Origin: Phoronis australis
Lineage: Eukaryota > Phoronida > Phoronidae
Direction of reading: 5' to 3'
Length of the DNA: 64,000 bases
NCBI GenBank assembly: GCA_002633005.1
Contig: NMRA01000114.1
Span: 797,454-861,453 of the forward strand
How positions within the stretch are numbered: position 1 is the stretch's first letter; every line of letters begins with the position of its first letter. Below are positions 25,420 to 34,635 of this stretch, piece after piece. A program made the position numbers and the translations under genes. The notes under the pieces are model-generated. The model had not been told where the DNA came from, did not search any database, and saw only the letters and a list, made by a program, of their open reading frames with translations.

Positions 25420-26780
25420 TACAAAATTTTTATTTTTATTTTATATTTCTTATTTTGCTCAAGCATGATAATTACATGTCACATAAAACAATACATTATA
25501 CATCGTTTACAAAGAATAACATTAAATCATTAGTCAACAAGTACCGAATTTTCTTCAGGATGTAATTTAATAAAGTTTATGAACATTTGGAATTTGAGAT
25601 TTTTTTAACAAACTTTTGGCTAAATGTGTAATTTTTTGCTAGTATGATCAACAGATTAATGTTACAATTTTCCGACTGAGTGTTTCCCAAAAAAACAAAC
25701 AAAAAACACCGTTATTTTGTCCACATGAAAATTTACATGATATATTTGTTTTAACCATACAGCAAACAGGAGCCAGAAACCGGATACAAGACGATATTCC
25801 CAAAACAGATGGAGAAAAGTTTCACTGTGTTCACCACAGAAAAAGCATAAATCACTTGTTTTGATTTTAATTTTATGCAAATAATTATTGGTTGGTTCTG
25901 AGAATTAAGTGGTATTGAAACCAACGCAATTTTGTATCTTTTGTACAATTGAAGGAGAGTTTATTTACTTTTCTCCACCATGTATCAGGGTCACTAAAAT
26001 TTACATTATTTATAACAAGGTTTATATCTATCTCAGACAGCCACTTGTTTTTGTCTGAAGTGTCTGTACTAAGGTGTCATTAATATTTACCGTTTGTGAT
26101 TTAGTATGCAAAATTTTATAAATATAACTTGGAAAATTTGGGAAAAAGATATTGTCTTGTCTATTCTTAAGACCCCTGTATGCTGCAAAGGTTGCACTTC
26201 TTAATCTATAGAATTCTAGTAATGGAGGCTGAAAGTTACAACTGTTACAGAATTCTTCGTCTTAAAGCCTTAAACAAATCACTAACACCATAGACTCCCC
26301 TTTCATACCAGGTCTTGTAGAAAATAGATTTTCTATCGACTTTAATCTTTGAATTCACAGGGGAGAGTAAATAATATTTTCATTTTTATTACACATTTGA
26401 AACTGGAGCACAACATCGCTTAAAACTTCCCTCCAGAACAGATTGTCGGTTTCTTCAGCTTTTTTTAAGAAAAGCGTCCCGCATTTTAAAAAAAAATTAT
26501 CAACTTTACACCCCAAAACTGTCTCTGCAAGTTCAAGATGTGAATAGTATACGAAGCCATGATATTTTAATATTTTAATAAAACTCAAAGTTACATGAAC
26601 CGTTTTTAAACCACCATTATCCTGATTTTGTACAATTTCATCGACTTCGGCTAACTCTGTCATTCTTCCCATTCCAAATGAAGCAAAATAAAAAAAAATG
26701 GCTCTGATAAGAGGATTTGTGCAATACAGGAAAGTTACACACCTGCTGGTAAAACTGGCAGCTGATATACATAACAAACT
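25420..26780 (-). mobile_element. LINE remnant: 3' end of an L1/Tx1-like ORF2
   Basis: Read on the minus strand from about 26777, the translation has features of the region after the reverse transcriptase of L1/Tx1-like non-LTR elements: a GGLK...SFIKILK segment, LFLKKAEETDNLFWREVL, then (about 26330-26270) a block with IFYKTWYERGVYGVSDL. After frame shifts and stops it ends in a CCHC-like finger, SDLCFFCGEHSETFLHLFWE, near 25860-25790. This is the zinc-binding C-terminus found in many LINE reverse transcriptases. An A-rich stretch at its 3' end (near 25425-25440) may be the tail. The 5' part, with endonuclease and RT core, is absent, so this is a 5'-truncated dead copy. Confidence 0.75.
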
Positions 26781-27507
26781 GAATATCTGGCTGCTTGAAA
26801 TCCTAGTAAAATGAAGAGATCTCTACAAATTGTAAAGGCATGTATATACGTACGTACGTACTTATGTTAGTACATCTGCTGTGGAGTGCTGGTTGGGATA
26901 AACAGTGACCCACAATCCTTTGAGTGTATGACATTACACACTAGCTGCATCAAGGTCAATATAGGCGATTTCATCTACGGCACTTAATATCGAAAGAACG
27001 CCTTTCCAAAGATAACTGGGGATCTGTAATTTACTTAATGTGACATAAAAAACCGATGTGTTCACTTTTAATTCTGCCATATATCAACTTTATGCTCAAG
27101 CTGAATATAAAACGTGGTTTCGAGCCTCTGTCAAGACTCGGGTACATCTCGATTCACCCTCACAACCTTTTGCACTGACCCACTAGGGAGAAATGCGACC
27201 TCGCAAATAAACTACAACAAAATCGTGTATATTGCACAATTCTGTGAACAAGACCATGTGGAAATGAAAGGCACAGTGCAACAACACCGTCTTAGACCTT
27301 CTGTTTTCAAGTCAGCCTCTATGTTAGCTCTTAGCTTCTGTGAAATTGTAAACATGCAAATTTCAACAGACCTCTTTCAGATTTTATAGCCTTTAACTTT
27401 GTTAGGTCGATGACAAAATCACTTATCAAAATGTCTTTTGCACGATGAGGACCATGAGATCAGTTGCTTAGAACACAGGCCAAACACAATATCCACCACG
27501 GTTTTCT
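26781..27507. other. Spacer between the LINE remnant and RWDD3
   Basis: It contains a short (acgt)n run near 26845 and otherwise unrecognised DNA. The end next to 27507 is presumably RWDD3 3' UTR. No clear AATAAA on the minus strand was noticed. Confidence 0.45.
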
Positions 27508-27631
27508 TCACTTATTTCCCTTGTCCAAATGTTTAACAAATGTCTCATACAATTCTCCTATGGCCTGATCCAGGAACAGTTTCTCTACAGTTTGCCACGT
27601 CATGTCTGAATACACTTGAAAGTCCTTGAAC
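27508..27631 (-). CDS. RWDD3: RWDD3 last exon with stop codon
   Basis: The acceptor is gtttgcag|GTTCAAGG, entered in phase 2; it runs to TGA at 27510-27508. It encodes FKDFQVYSDMTWQTVEKLFL, then DQAIGELYETFVKHLDKGNK, equivalent to the C-terminal helix of the family. Confidence 0.88.
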
Positions 27632-30600
27632 CTGCAAACAAGTTCAAATGTAGAATACGTTTTTGTTTGCCTGCCATCTGTTGTACAAAATTAAAGACAG
27701 TCAGCGTCTCTTTTGCAAGTGATCCCAGTTAGTTACACAGTGATGAAAAAATTGCATCATGAAACAAGGTGGATATTCTACAACATGTTTTTAAGTTTTT
27801 CACCATCGTTTTCTTAAAGAAATTATGTTTCATGATATGATAAGCCCACCATTTCTGTTTTTATTAGGGTGGGTCTATTATAAAGCAGCTATCAACCCGC
27901 CTTTACACCATTTACCATTTACCATTATGAAACTGGTCTCAAGTTGTTCCTTAGTCTAATTAGAAATGATTTCAGGACTTGGAAAGAAATAAAAGTTCAT
28001 TATTTCTAAAAATAAAACCAATAGTTCTTCCTGGGCCCAGAGATCAATCCTAAACTGCGTAAGGCACAATAATAATAATAATAATAATAATAATATAAAT
28101 GCACTGATCACCTGGAAATATTTTTATGCTTTATTAATATATCGTTAAAACCGAGCTGAGGAGCTAGAAACCTGACTCAAGGGTTTAGCAGTGTGAACCC
28201 ACGATCTCCAGTAAAGAAAGCGGGCACTTTCTTTACTCGAGGTAAGGCACAAGAAAATATCAACTTTCTAATGGCAAGTGGCCTAAATCAAAACTAGTTT
28301 TTGACAGAAAGCACCGGTTTAATGCCGCTTTAAAAGCAATCAGCACAGAGACTCCATTTTGGTGTTATCTTTCTAAAAGTGTGAAATTGACACTTCCTGC
28401 AGATTTAGTTGAGTGCTAAATTATACTGAAATTTATCTTGTATTTTCTGATTCTGTGATATCTAATTAACTGTTGAAATTTGCAGTGCTAATAGCAACTC
28501 AAAGTTCAAATAAAATAACAGTGTGACAACTGTTGAAATTTTGGTGAATTGTGTTCATAGTAATTTGAACACTAACCCTTCTATGTGGTCCTCAAGGGGG
28601 TGTTCCATTAGTACCGACATCATTTTCTCCTTACATGGCAGTCCACGGCTGTCAACATCAACAATACTTGTCTTGTGCTTCGTTAAATAATTCTGAAATT
28701 ACAAGAGTGGAGGGTCCAGAGTTGAGGGCAACTAAATTTCAAAAAATTTGAAACAAAAACGATCACCAGTACTGATATTTTTCAGCTTTTGTGAAGGCTC
28801 AATAATATTGTCTCATCGTAGCTTTGCTATGCGACTTTAAATTGATAAAGTATTTCTGGTGCTAATTATCGTTAACAAAAAGTAAAAACAAAATTCAATT
28901 TGTCTGCCATGAGATTTTATCCTTTAAAGGAGTTAGGAAGTGAATATATCAACATTCAACATGGATGAGGTTACCGTGGTTACATATATTTATTAAAGAA
29001 ACAGGCAACAGCACCTTTATTGAGCCACGTTCTCCCTGGACAATAAGCAGTATAGTTCTTCCACAGAAGATTAAACACCCAGTCAACTGTAAGTCCTGCA
29101 TCCACTTCGAAATTGTCTTCACATACTTTGTCTGTGACCGCATGTGGTCAATTCTAATGATACTAATCCATGATTGCTTCGCAGCATCCATTTTCCCAAT
29201 AGTCCTTATATGGTCCGTGGAATACACATTAGCAGCTGAAGCTGAATCCAAACTTTGAGATTCTCTAGATGGTAAATATTTTCTCAAGTTTTCTTGAATC
29301 CACAATATTATATCCATGAGCATGGCTTGTCCTTGTAAATTCTTGGCAAATATCATGCACTCGTTTTTTAAATGTTCAGCTTGACTGTTGATCAGGAATG
29401 GACTCCTGATTGATATCTGTGCAGGGCATTCGGGGTAAGTACCGTCGAGCACAAACCCAACGGTCATTCCAACCTCAAGAAGGTTGACGTCTAACATGAT
29501 AGGCAACTCTGAAAAAAGTAACAGTAAGATATGACGTGTTTGTATTTTGAGAACTAATTTTATCCTCTCAATAACAAACATCAAACTGGTTATCAAAATG
29601 CGAGTACATTATCTCTAATTATTGCCCTGAAAACAGCAAAGATCAAACAAAAAGTACACTGCGATGAAACGTATCTCTCCCCCTGGAAAACAATACCAAA
29701 GCCACAGGTAATACTTTCGTTGTCTAATGTCAATAATTTACAAGAAACATAGCGAAACAATAAATTTCAAGCAGTCCAAGGTGTAATTGTGCAAATGGGC
29801 ACCTCTTCAAAATGGCTGCCGAAAACCAGTTTTCCCTGAAAAAACTTCAATATTTATGCAACTTTGTCGTTATTAAACTGCACATGCTCCTAGTGCGTGT
29901 AATGTAAAAATAGGATCACACGCAGTGTAAAAGTTACAGGTTGCCGATTTGGGCAACTGAAGGAAGAACTACTAAAAAAAGTTTATTCGAGTTGAAAGGA
30001 ATTAAAGACATCGACGGCCTCCTGAGGTGTCCCTGTATGCGCAAATGTACTTAAAACAATGTGACTTTGATGCTTTAATTCGGGTGAGGCATCATTCGCC
30101 AAAAAGCTTCTGGCATATGAAGCACCTATAGGAGCATCACCGTCTCTATTGAAGCCAGTCAAGACAGTGGCACTGGATTGCACTGGATTGCACTGGATTG
30201 CACAAAGCCTGAAGGAATTGTCTCAAGTATGAGAAGATATTGGTATTGTCTTGGACTTGAGTAGAGTTTGTCATCACTTGGCATTGTATGTACTAGCCTA
30301 TGCTGTGGTCAAGCCCTCATCACCAGTGATCATGCCATAGGCATAGACATATTTGTCACAGCATAGGCATTGGGCCATAGTACGCTGAATAGTATGGCAC
30401 ACTGGATTACTGACATAGCGTTGGCAAGCCAGCTAGCTGTATGAAGACTATCCTCAAAATACAGCTAGGTACCACTGTGTGTTGAGCTCCATAGACCCCG
30501 AAATTTCACACAGCCCGGGTAGTTATGCTCGTCACCTCGTCATGAAATTGATCAACATGTAGAGCTAATAACCGGAGACGGTGCCTGCAAAATCTGGGAG

Positions 30601-31710
30601 TCAACAGATACTCACCTTCCCGGTTGCAGCCGTTAACATGTGAAAAATCTTATAAATGTCATTTTCTTGCACAATTCTCCACCTTTAGAAACAAACAAAA
30701 GTCTGTCATCGTTTTGAAAACAGTACACTCGTGACACGCACACGTGCCATTTCCTAAATTCTTTACGACATCGTTTGGGAGATGATGCCAGCTTTGCAGC
30801 AGCAAAGTTTGTTCTGAAATTCAGTTTCCGGGCATTAAAATACTAAAAACTTGTAACGAAATGAAATCAGGTACGATAATTTGTTGTGACATGTATACCT
30901 AATGGAAGAATAGTTGATTGAATAATTGGCGAAAAAAGAAACTGGTCAATAGGTGACGCTATATTTCATGGCGCCAAAAGCCAATGCATAAGATTGCTCA
31001 ACAACTTTAGCAGCTGAATAACGGTAGAACGCCAATGTTTCTAACACCAGTAAATAATTTAGTTTACCCAATGTAGTAATAGCCGAGATTACCCCACCCG
31101 AATGGGGAATCGAACCAGCGACCCCCATAAAACTAGCGAGTGTGACAACCATTCAGCTAATAGGCAATTGCCCATTAACGAGTAGCTAACAGAGGCTCAC
31201 ATGATTCACCGGAAGCACATCTACAACATTCCCCCCGTTCCTACGGAACAGGCACGCCACAAGGAAGGTGAACACCAGGATGTCTCACATACAGGTCATC
31301 AACATCCCTTGGTACCTTTAGTAACCACAACACAGGTGAACACAAGGCAGTCTCTCCTCGACTCCTGCAACCTTCCATGTCTGCGGGTACAAGTTGGTAG
31401 TGCTTCATAGGAAGATCATCCATTTGCTTACTACGCCAATTGTAGTAATTCTTGTCCCGAGTGTCATACCTTGTAGTATTATATGTATTGGGGACGATCA
31501 GACAGAAGCTGAGCTTGACTGAGGACGCTTGTGGTGGGAGAGAGAAAAAGCTCTTTGTTTAAGTTTTTAGAAGTTGAGACATACATTATATCAACCTCTT
31601 GAGTAATGAGAGACGAAAAAAATGTTATATTACAATATGTCACCTCGTCTGATGATGTTCACTTCACCAGGCAAACAGAAAATTGCCTCCAACGCTTCCA
31701 CCTCTTCCAT
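27508..31710 (-). CDS. RWDD3: RWD domain-containing protein 3 (RSUME-like)
   Basis: Exons on the minus strand are 31710-31644, 30682-30616 (probable), 29508-29015, 28692-28577 and 27631-27508. The N-terminus MEEVEALEAIFCLPGE is the start of an RWD fold. The large exon carries the rest of the RWD and the RWDD2/3-type C-terminal domain, with the diagnostic IRIDHMRSQTKYVKTISKWM and LTGCLIF; the fourth exon has VDVDSRGLPCKEKMMSVLME and the last ends in VKHLDKGNK. All match vertebrate RWDD3 closely in order. In mammals RWDD3 (RSUME) binds the E2 enzyme UBC9 and promotes SUMO conjugation; that role is inferred here. The junction between exons 1 and 2 is unresolved: exon 1 ends in phase 1 but the good reading frame of exon 2 needs a two-base start and has one. 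Confidence 0.85.
28070..28096. repeat. (aat)n microsatellite
   Basis: About nine head-to-tail aat units within the RWDD3 intron between exons 4 and 5. Confidence 0.95.
28577..28692 (-). CDS. RWDD3: RWDD3 exon 4
   Basis: The acceptor is gaaatttcag|AAT and the donor GG|gttagt; 116 nt, phase 0 to phase 2. It encodes NYLTKHKTSIVDVDSRGLPC then KEKMMSVLMEHPLEDHIE, matching the human [20 protein letters not shown] region. Confidence 0.88.
29015..29508 (-). CDS. RWDD3: RWDD3 exon 3 (RWD end and C-terminal domain)
   Basis: The acceptor is tttttcag|AG or, two bases later, tttttcagag|TTG; the donor is AAG|gtgctg. It encodes LPIMLDVNLLEVGMTVGFVL, then TYPECPAQISIRSPFL typical of RWD domains (YPxxxP motif), a helical stretch ending LWIQENLRKYL, and the IDHMRSQTKYVK block characteristic of RWDD2/RWDD3. 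Confidence 0.88.
29936..30200 (-). mobile_element. SINE copy (body and tail), minus orientation
   Basis: Shares long blocks with 33285-33500 (aggtgtccctgtatgcgcaa, aacaatgtgactttgatg, gtgaggcat) and with 32213-32310 (gccgatttgggcaactgaa, gttgaaaggaattaa). The head end is replaced by an 11-bp repeat, gcactggattg, three times at 30172-30200. It lies between RWDD3 exons 2 and 3. Confidence 0.7.
30616..30682 (-). CDS. RWDD3: Probable RWDD3 exon 2 (middle of the RWD domain)
   Basis: A 67-nt block between tttctaaag and gtgagt. In one frame it reads WRIVQENDIYKIFHMLTAAT plus GK, which would fill the gap between exon 1 and LPIMLDVNLL in the RWD alignment. Its 3' junction works if exon 3 uses the second AG of ttcagag (29506), but its 5' junction does not match the phase of exon 1. 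A one-base error in the assembly, an unseen alternative donor, or a decayed exon are all possible. Confidence 0.45.
30940..31172 (-). mobile_element. tRNA-derived SINE, minus orientation
   Basis: On the minus strand, from 31172 down, an A-box-like tattagctgaatggttgtc is followed about 35 bases later by a B-box-like ctggttcgattcccc, the internal RNA polymerase III promoter of tRNA-derived SINEs. The first 26 bases (ggcaattgcctattagctga onward) are shared with the SINE ending near 33450. The cloverleaf stems do not pair well, so it is not a working tRNA. Confidence 0.6.
31644..31710 (-). CDS. RWDD3: RWDD3 exon 1 with start codon
   Basis: Twenty-two codons plus one base: MEEVEALEAIFCLPGEVNII then RR, ending CGAG|gtgaca. 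It resembles the human start, in which an E-E-x-x-x-L-x-A-I-F-C-x-P motif opens the RWD domain. It is in-frame with the exon at 29508 if joined directly (G + AG = Glu). Confidence 0.75.
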
Positions 31711-31982
31711 CAGCTGTTTTCAAACGGATATCCGGTATCCCGGTAACTCTCTACGGTGGAGGTTTGAAACACTTGCACAAGAATGTTGAAGTTTTGTTTG
31801 CTGTGTTAGTGTTCACGTTCAGTTGTTAGTCTGTTTTTGTCCTGCGTTTGTTAAGAAAGTGTTGGACTGAAGGGTAACAATTTATTGAAAAGATGAAGAA
31901 TTAGACGATCAGGAAGTTTCCAGTTTTTGAAAATTTGTGAATTTGATGCAGAAATGTAAGTATAGTGTATGAACATAGTGAC

Positions 31983-32160
31983 TAGTGACCACCGTCTCCA
32001 GCTGGCCACAGGCACCTTTAAGTAGCCCTCTACAATATAACATAATTATGTTATATTGTAGAGGGCTACTTAAAGGTGCCTGTGCTCCCGTAATCAAACT
32101 TTTTTCGATCAGTCCTTCATTCAGTTGCCCAAATGGGCTACTGGCCATTTTTAACACTGG
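31983..32160 (+). mobile_element. SINE copy, plus orientation, with its middle replaced by a palindrome
   Basis: The left piece caccgtctccagctggc (31991-32006) matches the head-side body of the SINE at 33410. The right piece (ctcccgtaatcaaac, 32085 onward, then ccttcattcagttgcccaaat) is the inverted copy of 32213-32283. The 78-bp perfect palindrome at 32007-32084 sits between them. Confidence 0.55.
32007..32084. repeat. 78-bp perfect palindrome without spacer
   Basis: The left arm, cacaggcacctttaagtagc continuing to ...ataacataa (32007-32045), is exactly complementary to 32046-32084; the symmetry centre is the dinucleotide step at 32045/32046. Pairing ends sharply at both outer edges. It lies in the spacer between the divergent RWDD3 and OMA1 genes. 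Confidence 0.97.
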
Positions 32161-32212
32161 CCACTGCGAACTCTCCCCGTATGTGCGGTAAATATTGGTG
32201 CGTGAACAAAGT

Positions 32213-32310
32213 TAAAAATGGCCAGTTGCCGATTTGAGCAATTGAACGAAGGACTTCTCGATAAAAGTTTGATTACGGGAGTATTTGTTCCAGTTGGAAG
32301 GAATTAATGA
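32213..32310 (-). mobile_element. SINE tail half of an interrupted SINE
   Basis: It matches the tail of the SINE at 29936-30200 in the same orientation and ends at ggaattaatgatat. The head half resumes at 33285 with gaattaaagacat. About 12 bases are therefore present on both sides of the interruption, as expected for a target-site duplication. Confidence 0.6.
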
Positions 32311-33284
32311 TATTGCACTGAAACTCCATTGACCCCCACACCCCTCGACCCTCGACCCCCTTGACCTGCAACTCCCATGACCCATGACCTCCACGAACTG
32401 TGGAGTAGAGGTATCTGCACTAATACTAGTAATCATATTACCTCACTGGAAGACTTTCCCATAAGACATAGCTCCACGCAAATCTGCTCTGGCTGAAGTC
32501 AGGCGTGCGTTCAGTAGACGCTAGGACCTACGCTAGGACCTAGCTAAAACCTAGTCAAAGTCACGTGCTCTAATTTGAAATGTATGCAATATCTCACGTA
32601 ATCTCGTGAAGTCTTGCTTTTTAGCAAGGTCCTAACGTTACTGAACGGGAGGCTGGTGATTGAAAACAGAAAGAGGCGTGTGAACGCCGATGGTCTTAAA
32701 TAAGGTATTGTGAGCATGCTATCATTGTCATGGAAACAGTTCCATGAGTGGCTATCAATGGCACAGTTCTAATAAACTTAGTGAGAGAGCATGTTAACGT
32801 GAATGTACAAAATTTCATATTTTTATTATTTGCTTTATATTGTATACTCGTTTACAAAAAATTCCAGATAAGGACAAAATATTTTTTAGTTAACAGTTTG
32901 TTTTTTGAAAGTGTATTTACTGGTGAAATTACAGTTTTGTTGGTTCCTCGCACTCTGAAATTCACTGAAGAGCAGACGAGACAATTATACTCTGCAGGGA
33001 ACGACACTTGTAAGGTTAGTAGGTCTTTGATTGGATTTGGCCACGTTGTTTTTTTCTGTTTTTGACTTTATGACTTGCTGAATTGACTGCCTTGATTCCA
33101 AAAAACAGGGAAAAGCCAGCCAAGTTCACGGCCCAATTCATTGGTCCTACAAGTCTCCGCTTGTTTTATGTTTAGATCGAGTCGAGCTTGTGTAGACTGG
33201 GTCGACGGGGTTGTGGGTCATAGGTCGAGGGTCGTGGATTGAGGGGGTCATCGGTCGAGGGGTGTTGGGGTTGAGGGGGTTTCA
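32311..33284. mobile_element. About 1-kb insertion inside a SINE
   Basis: The segment begins ctgaaactcc...acccctcgaccctcgac (about 32326-32370) and ends with inverted, partly repeated gtcgagggtcgtgg...ggggtttcag (about 33200-33284), giving rough terminal inverted repeats rich in gggtcgagg. It contains the 140-bp TIR element at 32508-32647 and no recognisable transposase. It separates the two halves of a SINE, so it is probably a non-autonomous DNA element. Confidence 0.5.
32508..32647. mobile_element. 140-bp TIR element (MITE-like), copy 2
   Basis: Same family, length and orientation as the element at 24698-24837, with perhaps 15 percent divergence. The ends are cgttcagtagacgctagg and aggtcctaacgttactgaac. 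It sits inside the roughly 1-kb segment that interrupts a SINE (32310-33285), so it is part of a nest. Confidence 0.8.
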
Positions 33285-33500
33285 GAAATCCGAATTAAAG
33301 ACATCAACAGCCTCCTAAGGTGTCCCTCTATGCGCAAAAGGTACTTATAACAATGTGACTTTGATGTTTTATTCAGTGTGAGGCATAATTTGCTGAAAAG
33401 TTTCTGACCAGTTGAGACGGTGGCACTGTCTAAACCATTCAGCCAATAGGCAATTGCCACTTGGCAAGCGATTAAGAGAGACATTCTATCCATGGCTCTA
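33285..33500 (-). mobile_element. SINE head half of an interrupted SINE
   Basis: On the minus strand it opens with ggcaattgcctattggctga then atggttt, an A-box-like start shared with the SINE at 31172, and continues into the body shared with 29936-30200. It joins in register with 32213-32310 across the 1-kb insertion. Confidence 0.6.
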
Positions 33501-34327
33501 TATCTCAACTGAAAGTCACGTGTCTCAACATATTCCTGCTAGATTATCACACAGAAGTAAATCGTCAGTAAAAGAATTCTGGCCTTGACAGAATAAAAAC
33601 TTTTTGTGAAAGATTCTGAATAAACTTTTTGTGAAAGATTCTGAATCTTATATGGCATGTACTTTTAAATTTCGTGAACTTTTATTTAGACTGTGATGTG
33701 TCTCAGTACTCAAGTTTGGCTTTTCATTTTGCTCCATGATCTAGTGAATTTCTGGTAAACCTGCTATTCTATTAATATTATTTTATTTAGTTAAATTTTT
33801 AGTTTTCAAACATCCACACATCTGTTGTTAGGACTAAGTCAAACTCCCTTCCTTATGTTCATGATTTTCACAATTTAAGCTTCCTCTGTGTTAAGTTGGA
33901 TAGGTTAATTGAAACTGGTTATTGATGAGATAAGAAACAAAGGAATGACTGAGTTCTTTCATTAATGGCAAAACATTGAATATTTCAGGTCATGCTTAAA
34001 GACGTAGATGTGGAATGGAGATGCAAGATGGTGTTCTTGGACTTCTAAAACGAAAATCATCAATAAACGACCCACTTGGCTTTCACTGATCACCTTGTTC
34101 TACACTCACTTACCATTAGATAGTCTCCAACTAAAGTGCAATACATTTATTAAGGCTGTGTCTTGTCTTGCCTTATTTTATTCATCTTCGATACAGAGAT
34201 ATTTTACTTCTGCAGTTTTGTTTGTATTTTTGTGGTACTTGGAAAGTTGACGACATTCCAATGATAGACTGGTTTTGTTTTCAATTGTTTTGAGATTGTG
34301 CACTGGAACAAACCGACTGGTACCACC

Positions 34328-34635
34328 ATGTCACTGTTGAGATTCCGGATATTTCACTGCTTGGCTGGACAGAGTAAAGGATTACCCAACTATAACCATG
34401 TTGTGCATCGACTCAAGACTGCACATTCAGTCTCGCAAAAAACTCAGTGTCTGACATGGAATTTTTCGTCAAGAAATCCAGTCTATAAATACCATGGACA
34501 GCTGTTGGGTGTTCACCACCAAGGGTGCCATTATGGAGTGCGCTCGTTTCGCACATCTCCCAAACATTGTGTGCCACCTTTCGTTTGGATGTTTGCGAAG
34601 CCCTTCATGAAGCTGGCTGCAATTGTGACTGGCAG
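34328..34635 (+). CDS. OMA1: OMA1 exon 1 (mitochondrial leader)
   Basis: From MSLLRFRIFHCLAGQSKG to PFMKLAAIVTG, ending GGCAG|gtccgt in phase 2. The leader has Arg, Lys and His among hydrophobic residues and no acidic ones at the start, which fits mitochondrial import. The frame is open upstream to about 34298 without a better ATG. Confidence 0.85.

Noticed and set aside
31080-31165. Possible functional tRNA gene on the minus strand
   Set aside because: A and B boxes are present, but acceptor, anticodon and T stems do not pair; the start is shared with a SINE.
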